Origin: Dyadobacter fanqingshengii
GTDB lineage: Bacteria; Bacteroidota; Bacteroidia; Cytophagales; Spirosomataceae
Reading direction: 5' to 3'
Assembly: GCF_023822005.2 (NCBI RefSeq)
Contig: NZ_CP098806.1
Coordinates: 3,100,001-3,164,000 of the forward strand
DNA: 64,000 nt
Position numbers and translations under genes: made by a program. Positions within the stretch are counted from its first letter, which is position 1. Each line of letters opens with the position of its first letter. Shown here piece by piece: positions 9,296 to 17,252 of this stretch. Below the pieces are notes generated by a model that had not been told where the DNA came from, ran no database searches, and saw only the letters and a program-made list of their open reading frames with translations.

Positions 9296-9523
9296 ATGCA
9301 ATACCTTGAAAGAATAACAATTGATCCTGCAATCTGCCATGGTAAGCCGTGCGTGAGAGGCATGCGTTGGCCTGTTGAAGTGGTTATAGATATGCTTGGT
9401 TCTGGCATGTCAATCAATGAAATATTAGCTGATCATTCAGAACTGGAAAGAGAAGATATCTTTGCTTGCCTTAACTATGCGAAGCTTTTGGTTTCTGGCC
9501 GGTTAATTAACGAAGCAGCTTGA
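9296..9523 (+). CDS. DUF433 antitoxin-like protein
   Basis: 75 residues. The block ITIDPAICHGKPCVRGMRWP followed by a helical SINEILADHSELEREDIFACLNYA segment is the DUF433 signature, a small winged-helix-like domain found in VapB-like antitoxins. It overlaps the next gene by one base (TGATG), the tight coupling expected of an antitoxin-toxin pair. A second ATG at 9291 is out of the favoured context; 9296 keeps the family start MQYLERI. The function as an antitoxin is inferred from family and context. Confidence 0.8.
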   Translation: MQYLERITIDPAICHGKPCVRGMRWPVEVVIDMLGSGMSINEILADHSELEREDIFACLNYAKLLVSGRLINEAA

Positions 9524-9879
9524 TGCATTTTCTTTGCGACGTCCATATTTCAATCATGGTTGTCAAGTACTTAGCAATCCAGGGACATTCAGCAATTCAT
9601 GCCAATCATTTACCATCCAAATCGTTTTCAACAGACGCAGAAATTTGTTTGCATGCCGACCGTCACGAGATGATCGTGATAACGAAAGACGAGGATTTCC
9701 GAAACTCTTTTTTACTTCGACAAACGCCAAAAAAGCTCGTCCGGATTACACTGGGAAACATCTCAAACCAAACCCTAATTGAATTGCTTGAAAGGAACCT
9801 TCCGTTAATAGCGCAACTAGACAGTGAGAAAGGATTTTACCTGGAACTTAGCGGCGATGCGGTAGTTTATACATTATAG
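9523..9879 (+). CDS. DUF5615 PIN-like toxin candidate
   Basis: 118 residues from the ATG overlapping the DUF433 stop. MHFLCDVHIS carries the first acidic residue of the PIN fold (usually LLDENLS in this family), the central DAEICLHADRHEMIVITKDEDF contains the second acidic cluster, and LVRITLGNISNQ is the usual third block. These are the PIN-like DUF5615 motifs, a family predicted to be a ribonuclease paired with DUF433. Here the first block reads CDVH where D-E-N is usual, so the glutamate is missing; activity may be altered. It converges with feoB, six bases apart. Confidence 0.75.
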   Translation: MHFLCDVHISIMVVKYLAIQGHSAIHANHLPSKSFSTDAEICLHADRHEMIVITKDEDFRNSFLLRQTPKKLVRITLGNISNQTLIELLERNLPLIAQLDSEKGFYLELSGDAVVYTL

Positions 9880-9885
9880 ACTGCA

Positions 9886-12021
9886 TCAACTCAAAACCTG
9901 ATAAACCACAAACGCCGACACATATGCCAGCACCATTAAATAGGCCAGCTGGATCAGGGGCCATTTCCAGCCGTGGGTTTCGCGTTGGACTACGGCGATG
10001 GTGCTCATACACATCATCGCGAAGACGTAAAATATAAGCAGTGAATAACTGACGGCCGGGGTGAACATGGCTCCGCCAGTTTCAGGATTTTTTTCCTTAA
10101 TTAACCTCTCTTTTACAGTCGGGACATCTTCGAAATCACCGCTGATGCTATAAATGGTTGCCATGGTTCCCACAAAAACTTCCCTCGCAGCAAAGGACGC
10201 CAGCAACGCGATTCCGATCTTCCAATCATATCCCAGCGGCTTAATTGCAGGTTCAATAAAATGTCCAAAGTGCCCTGCATAAGAATTTTCCAGGCGAACT
10301 GAAGAAACGGCTGCATTGATCTGCTCTTCCGACGCCTGGGGCATTGACGCAGTCACTGCTGCTTCCGCTTTTTCCATTTTATCGCCGGGCCCATAGGAAG
10401 ATAACACCCAAAGAATGATAGAAATGGCCATAATGACTTTACCCGCTTCGAAAACAAAAGATTTTACGCTGTCATACATTGTGAATGCCACATGTCCCCA
10501 ACGCGGCAACTTGTAAGATGGCATTTCAAGCATAAAATAGCCTGGTTCCTTTCTCGGAATAAATAATGACAGAATCCAGGCTGTGGCCAGAGCGCCGATT
10601 AGTCCTAATAAATACAAACCGAATAGAACCAAGCCTTGAATATTCAAGAAGCCGAGCACTTTCGTAGGGGGCACAACCAATGCAATCAGGATGGTATAAA
10701 TGGGCAAACGAGCGGAACAGCTCATTAATGGCGTTACCAATATGGTCAACAGCCGTTCATAGCGGCTGCTGATGCTGCGGGTGGTCATGATAGCGGGCAC
10801 TGCACAAGCTACACCCGAAATTAAGGGGACAACGCTTCGGCCATTCAGACCGAATTTGCGCATTAATTTATCCATAATCACCATCACACGCGCCATATAA
10901 CCCGATTCTTCAAGGATAGAAACGAGCGCAAAAAGAATGGCGATCGGCGGAATAAACACCAAGATCCCGCCAAGACCGGCCATGATGCCGTCGGTGATCA
11001 GGTCATTTAAAAAACCTTCTGGTAAAACACCTTTTGTCCATTCGATTGTTGCTGCTATGCCTGCGTCCAGCAAATCGCTGGGATAGGTTGCCCAGGAAAA
11101 AATAGCTTGGAAAATCAGGATCAGAACGGCCGCAAAGGTCACATATCCCCAGAATGGATGCAGCAGGACGCTGTCCAGCTTCCGCGTCCAGTAGGGTTGC
11201 TCAGTAACTCCGGCTGATTTTACCGATTTGCTGACAATAGGCTTAATTTTTTCATAACGAGCCACCGTCTCAGCCGCCAGAAAATCATTTTCATCAAAAT
11301 CATGCTTTTCTATCAGTTTGTCCAATGCCACTCGCGCGGGCGTTTCCAGGAAGGAGAAGTTGTCGTGCTGGCAAACATATTGTAATGCAACGTAATCATT
11401 ATCAAGCGCATAAATCTTCTTCACATCGGCAATGAGCTCGATTTCGTTGTCCTTGGGTTCATAGAAATAAGCCAGCGCAGGTTTTTCAATGCGCTCGGCC
11501 ATTTGCATGACTGCTTCCTTTAAACCACTTAACCCCTCTCCTGTCCGCGCATTGATCCGCACAACAGGCACATTCAATTTCATGGCAAGCTGCACCGCAT
11601 TGACAGTCAGGTTCATACTGGCTGCAACGTCGAGCATATTGAGCGCCAAAACGCAAGGCAAGCCCAGGTCACTGATTTCAGTAAATAACAGCAGGTTTCG
11701 TTGGAGATTGGACGCGTCGACGACTACCACTACAACATCGGGAAAATCAGGGTGCGCAGGATTGGCGAGAATGTCCATCACCACCGTTTCATCCCTTGAT
11801 TTGGGATAAATACTATATGTACCAGGTAAATCAACGATAATAGCGGCCGTCTCAGGCTGCCCGGACCGGCCCGGAAGCTTGAATGTCCCTGATTTTTTTT
11901 CGACTGTAACGCCCGGAAAATTCCCGGTTTTTTGGCGCAAACCGGTCAATGCATTAAACAATGTAGACTTGCCAGCATTGGGGTTACCAACCAGCGCAAC
12001 TTTTATATTCCCTTGTTTCAA
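9886..12021 (-). CDS. feoB: ferrous iron transport protein B
   Basis: 711 residues, full length. The N-terminal GTPase domain has G1 GNPNAGKST, a G2 region with GNFPGVTVE, G3 DLPGTYS and G4 NMLD; after the helical GDI-like region come about eight to ten membrane segments with the paired Gate regions (SCSARLPIYTILIALVVP and the later FAAREVFVGTM). It imports Fe(II) across the inner membrane. The start must be TTG at 12021: an in-frame stop lies only four codons upstream and no ATG or GTG precedes the G1 loop. feoA lies 30 bases upstream on the same strand, forming a feoAB operon. Confidence 0.96.
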   Translation of the reverse strand: MKQGNIKVALVGNPNAGKSTLFNALTGLRQKTGNFPGVTVEKKSGTFKLPGRSGQPETAAIIVDLPGTYSIYPKSRDETVVMDILANPAHPDFPDVVVVVVDASNLQRNLLLFTEISDLGLPCVLALNMLDVAASMNLTVNAVQLAMKLNVPVVRINARTGEGLSGLKEAVMQMAERIEKPALAYFYEPKDNEIELIADVKKIYALDNDYVALQYVCQHDNFSFLETPARVALDKLIEKHDFDENDFLAAETVARYEKIKPIVSKSVKSAGVTEQPYWTRKLDSVLLHPFWGYVTFAAVLILIFQAIFSWATYPSDLLDAGIAATIEWTKGVLPEGFLNDLITDGIMAGLGGILVFIPPIAILFALVSILEESGYMARVMVIMDKLMRKFGLNGRSVVPLISGVACAVPAIMTTRSISSRYERLLTILVTPLMSCSARLPIYTILIALVVPPTKVLGFLNIQGLVLFGLYLLGLIGALATAWILSLFIPRKEPGYFMLEMPSYKLPRWGHVAFTMYDSVKSFVFEAGKVIMAISIILWVLSSYGPGDKMEKAEAAVTASMPQASEEQINAAVSSVRLENSYAGHFGHFIEPAIKPLGYDWKIGIALLASFAAREVFVGTMATIYSISGDFEDVPTVKERLIKEKNPETGGAMFTPAVSYSLLIFYVFAMMCMSTIAVVQRETHGWKWPLIQLAYLMVLAYVSAFVVYQVLS

Positions 12022-12051
12022 TGGAGAGGCTTATAAACGGAACGTATGTTG

Positions 12052-12300
12052 TTATTCGAGCTCTATCACCGCAGCTTCATTCAATCTCAGAGAAAGGCAA
12101 TACGAACCGCCAACATTGATACAGATCGGATCACCAAATGGCGCAATTGCATCCAGGCGCACTTCGCACCCTGGCAAGCAGCCCATTTCCAGCAATTTCA
12201 ACGACATCGCCCGATCTGTAAAAGATTTTATGACCCCCTTTTCGCCCTTTCGAAGATGACTGACCGTACGAGCTGACATACACTCCTTATTTAGATTCAT
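12052..12300 (-). CDS. feoA: ferrous iron transport protein A (SH3-like)
   Basis: 82 residues with the FeoA pattern: a leading GEKGVIKSF strand, then LLEMGCLPGCEVRLDAIAPFGDP, and the closing GGSYCLSLRLNEAAVIEL. It is a small cytoplasmic SH3-like protein that supports FeoB. The start ATG at 12300 is used; an ATG seven codons in (MSARTVSHL) is a realistic alternative and would give a more typical length. It is the first gene of feoAB and is divergent from ccmB. Confidence 0.92.
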   Translation of the reverse strand: MNLNKECMSARTVSHLRKGEKGVIKSFTDRAMSLKLLEMGCLPGCEVRLDAIAPFGDPICINVGGSYCLSLRLNEAAVIELE

Positions 12301-12309
12301 TTTATTTAA

Positions 12310-12326
12310 AGTGCAAATAAAGCACT
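12310..12326. promoter_or_regulatory. inverted repeat just upstream of feoA, possible metal-regulator operator
   Basis: AGTGC-N7-GCACT begins 10 bases upstream of the feoA start. Its position suits an operator for an iron-responsive repressor, but it does not match a canonical Fur box and the regulator is unknown. Confidence 0.3.
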
Positions 12327-12427
12327 ATCACACCGTAATTCAAACATAACTTTTGCAATTGTGCCAGCACCCGCACAAATCATGGAAAATCATGATCGAT
12401 TTATTATTTCCCTCAGCCTTTATGTAG

Positions 12428-12435
12428 TACTTTTG
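12428..12435 (+). promoter_or_regulatory. putative -7 box for the ccm operon
   Basis: TACTTTTG matches TAnnTTTG and lies 16 bases before the ccmB ATG. No TTG is found at the expected -33 distance. It would drive ccmB and the genes behind it with a very short leader. Confidence 0.45.
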
Positions 12436-12450
12436 CAGCGCAAAGAGTAA

Positions 12451-13128
12451 ATGAGCAGCGGAATTTTGAACGAGATTAAAACCCTTATCTGGAAAGAAGT
12501 TACACTCGAATGGCGACAAAAGTATGCGCTGAGCGGCATGTTACTTTATGTGATCAGTACAGTTTTCGTCTGCTATCTTAGCTTTAATCTCAGAAGAAAT
12601 CAACTCACTCCTATTGTCTGGAACACACTATTCTGGATAATCATTCTGTTTACTGCGGTGAATGCAATCGCCAAAAGTTTCTCTCAGGAGCGCTATGGCC
12701 GACTGCTTTATTATTACAGCCTTTGCAGTCCACAGTCAATTATTATTTCCAAAATAATTTACAACTCACTGATAATGTTATTATTATCGGGAATGGGGTT
12801 TGTATTTTATTCGTTTGTAATGGGCAATGCAATCGGGGATATGGGACTTTTTGTCCTGTGCCTGTTTCTTGCCGCCATCGGTTTTGCTTCGGTACTAACG
12901 CTTGTGGCGGGGATTGCTTCCAAAGCGGACAACAGCGCAACATTAATGGCTGTTTTGAGCTTTCCGATCATATTACCGATGCTGCTCATGACCATTAAGC
13001 TTGCCAAAAACGCTATGGACGGTTTGGATTGGTCGGTCAGCACGGACGAAATCAGCACACTGTTATCAATTGATCTCATAGTAATTACGCTCAGTTATCT
13101 GCTTTTTCCTTATCTATGGAGAAGCTGA
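12451..13128 (+). CDS. ccmB: cytochrome c maturation protein B (haem-export ABC permease subunit)
   Basis: 225 residues with about six hydrophobic segments and the CcmB opening LIWKEVTLEWRQKYALSGMLLYV, followed by FWIIILFTAVNAIAKSFSQE. CcmB forms the membrane part of the CcmAB transporter that releases holo-CcmE from CcmC. The ATPase gene ccmA, normally just upstream, is not here; the upstream gene is divergent feoA. So CcmA must be encoded elsewhere or be replaced. It heads the run ccmB-C-D-E-F. Confidence 0.92.
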   Translation: MSSGILNEIKTLIWKEVTLEWRQKYALSGMLLYVISTVFVCYLSFNLRRNQLTPIVWNTLFWIIILFTAVNAIAKSFSQERYGRLLYYYSLCSPQSIIISKIIYNSLIMLLLSGMGFVFYSFVMGNAIGDMGLFVLCLFLAAIGFASVLTLVAGIASKADNSATLMAVLSFPIILPMLLMTIKLAKNAMDGLDWSVSTDEISTLLSIDLIVITLSYLLFPYLWRS

Positions 13129-13166
13129 TTGACGGGCGAAGTATAGCATTAAAGTAAAAGAGTAAA

Positions 13167-13853
13167 ATGAGAAAGATCTGGTGGAAAATCCTCTGCATAG
13201 TAATCATATTCTATGTCATTGTTATGGGTCTGATGGGGCCTGTTCCGCACCTTGCCATCATCAATGAAAGCATTCGCAACACCTATTTCCACGTAGCGCT
13301 CTGGCTTGCCATGACCACGCTGCTTTTTGCGTCCATGATTTTTTCAATCCGCTATCTTAACAAAGGCCGCATTGGAGACGATGACATTGCAAGCGAATTG
13401 GCAAAATCAGCCATTTTCTTCGGTATTCTGGGTTGTTTAACCGGCTCAATTTGGGCTAACTACACCTGGGGCGATCCCTGGCCGAATGATCCGAAACTGA
13501 ATGGTGCGGCCGTTGGCATTTTGATTTACCTTGCCTACTTATTATTAAGAAGTTCATTCGAGGACGAGCAGCGCAAGGCCCGGATTTCATCTGTTTACAA
13601 CATTTTTGCATTCGCCGTTTTTATTCCAATCATCTATATCCTTCCCAGGCTAACGGATTCGTTGCACCCGGGCAGCGGCGGAAACAGCACATTTGGCTCA
13701 TACGATTTCAATAGCGATATCAGAAAAGTATTTTATCCGGCTATTATCGGCTACATCCTGTTGGGATTATGGCTGGCTGAGCTCCGGATCCGGATCAAGG
13801 TGATTAACCGGGTGAGGGATGAGGCGCTGGTCACATCTGCCAAAGTTTCCTGA
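13167..13853 (+). CDS. ccmC: cytochrome c maturation protein C (haem handling)
   Basis: 228 residues, six predicted membrane helices. The conserved periplasmic histidines flanking the haem site are present (His42 in YFHVALW, His167 in SLHPGSG). The tryptophan-rich motif, normally WGxxWxWD, reads WGDPWPND at residues 101-108, so the last tryptophan is Asn107. The C-terminus is longer than in E. coli, with RIRIKVINRVRDEALVTSAKVS. CcmC loads haem onto CcmE. It follows ccmB by 38 bases. Confidence 0.9.
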   Translation: MRKIWWKILCIVIIFYVIVMGLMGPVPHLAIINESIRNTYFHVALWLAMTTLLFASMIFSIRYLNKGRIGDDDIASELAKSAIFFGILGCLTGSIWANYTWGDPWPNDPKLNGAAVGILIYLAYLLLRSSFEDEQRKARISSVYNIFAFAVFIPIIYILPRLTDSLHPGSGGNSTFGSYDFNSDIRKVFYPAIIGYILLGLWLAELRIRIKVINRVRDEALVTSAKVS

Positions 13854-13928
13854 AACACGCACTAATTTCATCGATCACAAACATTTTAAATCAAATTTTC
13901 GTTAAGATTTTAGACCGTTACTCATACA

Positions 13929-14153
13929 ATGAAAAAAGTCTCCCTCTTACTCCTGACCCTGCTTTTGATTTCAGGAAATTTGTTTGCGCAAGCCGTTGAC
14001 AATGGCGTGCCTATGGCCGACAAGCTTCGTGAAGACGGTAAGATTTGGGTCGTGGTGGCCGTGATTGCCGCTATTTTCGCGGGAATTGCAATCAATATGC
14101 TTCGGATAGATTCCAAAGTGAGCAAAATCGAAAAGGAATTAAATATCAAGTAA
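13929..14153 (+). CDS. CcmD-like small membrane protein
   Basis: 74 residues with an N-terminal signal-like hydrophobic run (LLLLTLLLISGNLFAQ), a central transmembrane helix (IWVVVAVIAAIFAGIAINML) and a charged C-terminal tail (DSKVSKIEKELNIK). Size, topology and position between ccmC and ccmE fit CcmD, which helps release holo-CcmE. Sequence conservation in this family is too low to be certain, and the extra N-terminal hydrophobic run is longer than in proteobacterial CcmD. Confidence 0.7.
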   Translation: MKKVSLLLLTLLLISGNLFAQAVDNGVPMADKLREDGKIWVVVAVIAAIFAGIAINMLRIDSKVSKIEKELNIK

Positions 14154-14159
14154 AATTTC

Positions 14160-14594
14160 ATGAAAAAGATACAAATATTCGGTTTGATCATCATTGCTGT
14201 GGCCATTGGCATCATTGTGTCAACAGCGGGCGATGCGAGCACATATGTCGATTTTACAAAAGCAAAAGAAATGGCTCAGGAAGGTGATGCGGAGAGCATT
14301 CACGTGGTGGGCAAGCTTAAAAAAGATGCATCCGGGCACATTATAGGCATGGAATATCAGCCGCAGCTCGATCCTAATTATTTTGCTTTTACATTAATTG
14401 ACAATAATCAGGTTGAACAGAGAGTCGTTTATAAAAACTCGAAACCACAGGATTTTGATAAATCAGAACAGGTTGTGGTCGTGGGTAAAATGGTAAACGG
14501 CCAATTTTCAGCTGAAAAGATATTGATGAAATGCCCATCGAAATACGAGAACGGCAAAATGGAAACTACTGAACATACAGCAGAACAATCATGA
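14160..14594 (+). CDS. ccmE: cytochrome c maturation protein E, cysteine (CxxxY) type haem chaperone
   Basis: 144 residues: N-terminal membrane anchor (IFGLIIIAVAIGIIVS), then the OB-fold periplasmic domain with HVVGKLKKDASG and VVVVGKMVNGQFSAEKILMKCPSKY. The haem-attachment motif is CPSKY, Cys125 to Tyr129, in place of the HxxxY of most proteobacteria. This places it with the cysteine-type CcmE known from archaea and some deltaproteobacteria (the so-called system I*), which operates without CcmH. It starts 6 bases after the CcmD-like gene and overlaps ccmF by 4 bases (ATGA). Confidence 0.92.
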   Translation: MKKIQIFGLIIIAVAIGIIVSTAGDASTYVDFTKAKEMAQEGDAESIHVVGKLKKDASGHIIGMEYQPQLDPNYFAFTLIDNNQVEQRVVYKNSKPQDFDKSEQVVVVGKMVNGQFSAEKILMKCPSKYENGKMETTEHTAEQS

Positions 14595-17185
14595 TTCACA
14601 GCACAATTGGAAGTGCAGGTCACCTGCTGGTAATTATTGCTTTTGTAACTGCGCTCGTAGCCACATTCGCCTATTTCAAGGCAGGCATGTCGGGGATCAA
14701 TATAGAGGACGCCAAGGTTTGGAAAAAATTTGGCCGCGCCGTATTCTATTTTCACGTTGCGGCGGTGATAGGCGTGGTTTTCTCCCTCTATTGGATCATT
14801 GGAAATCATTATTTTGAATATCATTACGCCTGGAAAAACTCGTCCTTATCGTTGCCAACTGGTTACACGATTTCTAGCTTCTGGCAGGACCAGGAAGGAA
14901 GTTTTCTTTTATGGATCTTCTGGAATGTAGTTCTGGGCTGCGTGCTTATTTTCACAAACCGTTCGTGGGAAGCGCCCGTAATGACTGTTTTTGCATTGGT
15001 GCAGGCGTTTTTGACGTCGATGATCTTAGGTGTTGTTATTCCTGGGCTGGACGTTAAAATTGGCTCAACACCATTCTTGCTGCTTAAAGAAGTAATGCCG
15101 GATTTGCCTGTTTACAAGATGGATCCCAACTTCATTCCGAAAGACGGAAATGGCTTAAATCCCCTTTTGCAGAACTATTGGATGGTAATTCACCCTCCTA
15201 CCCTGTTTTTAGGCTTTGCCACAACATTGATTCCATTCTCGTTTGCTATCGCAGGTTTATGGACTAAAAAAATTCAGGAATGGATCCGACCAGCATTGCC
15301 TTGGGCGTTGTTTTCGGCCATGATCCTTTGCATTGGGATTTTAATGGGTGCTTACTGGGCTTATGAAACGCTGAATTTTGGTGGTTACTGGAACTGGGAT
15401 CCTGTTGAAAACTCGTCTATCGTGCCCTGGCTCATTTTGGTTGCTGCTGTACACACGATGATCATCGGCCGTAAAAATGCGACTGCGCTGAAAACTTCGT
15501 TTATCCTTACGATAGCCACATTTATTCTTATCCTGTATTCCACATTCATGACGCGCAGCGGCGTTTTGGGCAATGCTTCGGTTCACTCATTTACGGATTT
15601 GGGACTTTCCGGTCAGTTGCTGATTTATTTGTTGACATTCACAGTTGTAGCAATCGGCCTGCTGGTTTATCGCTGGAAAGATTTGCCAAGTGACGAAGAA
15701 GAAGTTTCATCTTATTCTCAGGAATTCTGGATTTTCATTGGTGCAACATTGCTTTGTTTGTCTGGTTTCCAGATCCTTGCAACGACTTCCATTCCGGTAT
15801 ATAACAAGATTGCGGAAGCATTCGGAACTGTGCTCAATATGGCGCTTCCTGCAGATCAGATCGGGCATTATAACAAATTCCAACTTTGGTTCTTCTCGCT
15901 GATCGTCATTCTAACGGGTGTCGGACAGTTTTTCTGGTGGAAAAGAGTGGGGCAAAACAAGTTGCAGGCCCTTTATACTCCTTTGCTTATTTCCCTGCTC
16001 ATTAGTGCGGCAATTATCACCATTCAAGGTGTCAAAGAAATTCAATATATCGTTCTTTTAACATCGGCTGTTTTCGCTATTGTAGCAAACGGAACCATTC
16101 TATTGAACATTATCCGCGGAAATTATAACCTTTCGGGCGGGGCTATCACGCACATTGGTGTGGCCTTAATGCTGATCGGGATTTTGTTTTCCTCTGCTTA
16201 TACCAAAGTCGTTTCGATCAACAATTCGGGCTTAATGATCTCCCGGAGCGAGGAATTTACAAACAACGATAATAAAGAAAACAAGGAGAACATTACGCTC
16301 TGGCTTAACAAGCCCGAAAAAATGGGCGACTACATGCTTACCTGGCGCGACGTTCGCGTAGAACCGCGTAAGATCCCGGGATATATTCCAAAAAGTTGGG
16401 TGGATATCATTGAAGGTGATTTTCACGCCGTTGCGTTGAGGGACATTGTTGTCGACGGGAAAAAGTATAATGTCAAAGGCGACACCATTGAGCTTTTCCC
16501 TGAAAACTTCTACTACGAAATCGAGTATCGTGAACCTTCAGGCAGAATTTTCAGCTTGTTCCCAAGGGTGCAGATCAATCCGAGGATGGGTGGCATTGTA
16601 TCTTCTCCCGACATTCAGCGGAAGATTGATAAAGACCTTTATACGCACGTAAATATGGTTACGAACCCAACTGCGGAGCCGGTTTGGAGCCAGACGGAGA
16701 ATTTTACGATCAGCTTGCGTGACACATTCTTTGTGAATGATTACGTCGCGATCCTGGATAACGTTGTGCGTACAGAGCAGGTTGAAGGCGTTAAATTAGG
16801 CGATGGCGATGCGGCTGTAAAAGCGATCATCCGCGTGCTGGATAAAGACAAAGAATATGTGGTAACACCTTCTTTCGTGATCCGCGACCGTATGGTGGCG
16901 CGCAAGCCTGAGGTGAACAACGATCTGGGCATGCGTATCCAGTTCCAGGAGATCAACCCGCAAACGGGACAGTTCTCATTCGCCGTGAACACAACCCAGC
17001 GCGACTTCATCGTGATGAAAGCCATTGAAAAACCGTTGATCAACATTCTTTGGCTGGGCACATTTGTATTGATGATCGGCTTCCTGATGGCGACGATCCG
17101 CCGGTTCAAGGATTTTATCAAAATGAGAGACAAAGAAAATCAGTCGGCCGACAAAAAACCGAAAATCAAGGTTCAGGCTGTATAA
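14591..17185 (+). CDS. ccmF: cytochrome c maturation protein F (haem lyase component)
   Basis: 864 residues, longer than the about 650 of E. coli CcmF because of a large C-terminal periplasmic section (about residues 540-830) before the last helix. The WWD motif is readable near residue 264 as GGYWNWDPVENSS, and MVIHPPTLFLGF gives the periplasmic His of the haem site. It joins haem from CcmE to apocytochromes. The start overlaps the ccmE stop by ATGA, indicating translational coupling. No ccmG or ccmH follows; the operon ends at a hairpin terminator. Confidence 0.95.
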   Translation: MIHSTIGSAGHLLVIIAFVTALVATFAYFKAGMSGINIEDAKVWKKFGRAVFYFHVAAVIGVVFSLYWIIGNHYFEYHYAWKNSSLSLPTGYTISSFWQDQEGSFLLWIFWNVVLGCVLIFTNRSWEAPVMTVFALVQAFLTSMILGVVIPGLDVKIGSTPFLLLKEVMPDLPVYKMDPNFIPKDGNGLNPLLQNYWMVIHPPTLFLGFATTLIPFSFAIAGLWTKKIQEWIRPALPWALFSAMILCIGILMGAYWAYETLNFGGYWNWDPVENSSIVPWLILVAAVHTMIIGRKNATALKTSFILTIATFILILYSTFMTRSGVLGNASVHSFTDLGLSGQLLIYLLTFTVVAIGLLVYRWKDLPSDEEEVSSYSQEFWIFIGATLLCLSGFQILATTSIPVYNKIAEAFGTVLNMALPADQIGHYNKFQLWFFSLIVILTGVGQFFWWKRVGQNKLQALYTPLLISLLISAAIITIQGVKEIQYIVLLTSAVFAIVANGTILLNIIRGNYNLSGGAITHIGVALMLIGILFSSAYTKVVSINNSGLMISRSEEFTNNDNKENKENITLWLNKPEKMGDYMLTWRDVRVEPRKIPGYIPKSWVDIIEGDFHAVALRDIVVDGKKYNVKGDTIELFPENFYYEIEYREPSGRIFSLFPRVQINPRMGGIVSSPDIQRKIDKDLYTHVNMVTNPTAEPVWSQTENFTISLRDTFFVNDYVAILDNVVRTEQVEGVKLGDGDAAVKAIIRVLDKDKEYVVTPSFVIRDRMVARKPEVNNDLGMRIQFQEINPQTGQFSFAVNTTQRDFIVMKAIEKPLINILWLGTFVLMIGFLMATIRRFKDFIKMRDKENQSADKKPKIKVQAV

Positions 17186-17200
17186 AAATATAGGGAGAAT

Positions 17201-17232
17201 AAAGGGTGCATTGCGTTGGCAGTGCACCCTTT
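17201..17232. terminator. bidirectional hairpin terminator between ccmF and a TonB-dependent receptor
   Basis: AAAGGGTGCA (17201-17210) pairs with TGCACCCTTT (17223-17232); an inner TGC/GCA pair extends the stem after one mismatch. T-rich sequence follows on the plus strand and A-rich sequence precedes it, so it can serve both convergent genes. Confidence 0.8.
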
Positions 17233-17252
17233 TATTATTCGTATCAGATCAA

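Noticed and set aside
9520..9522. TTG as the DUF5615 start
   Set aside because: The ATG at 9523, overlapping the antitoxin stop, gives the family N-terminus and needs no rare start.
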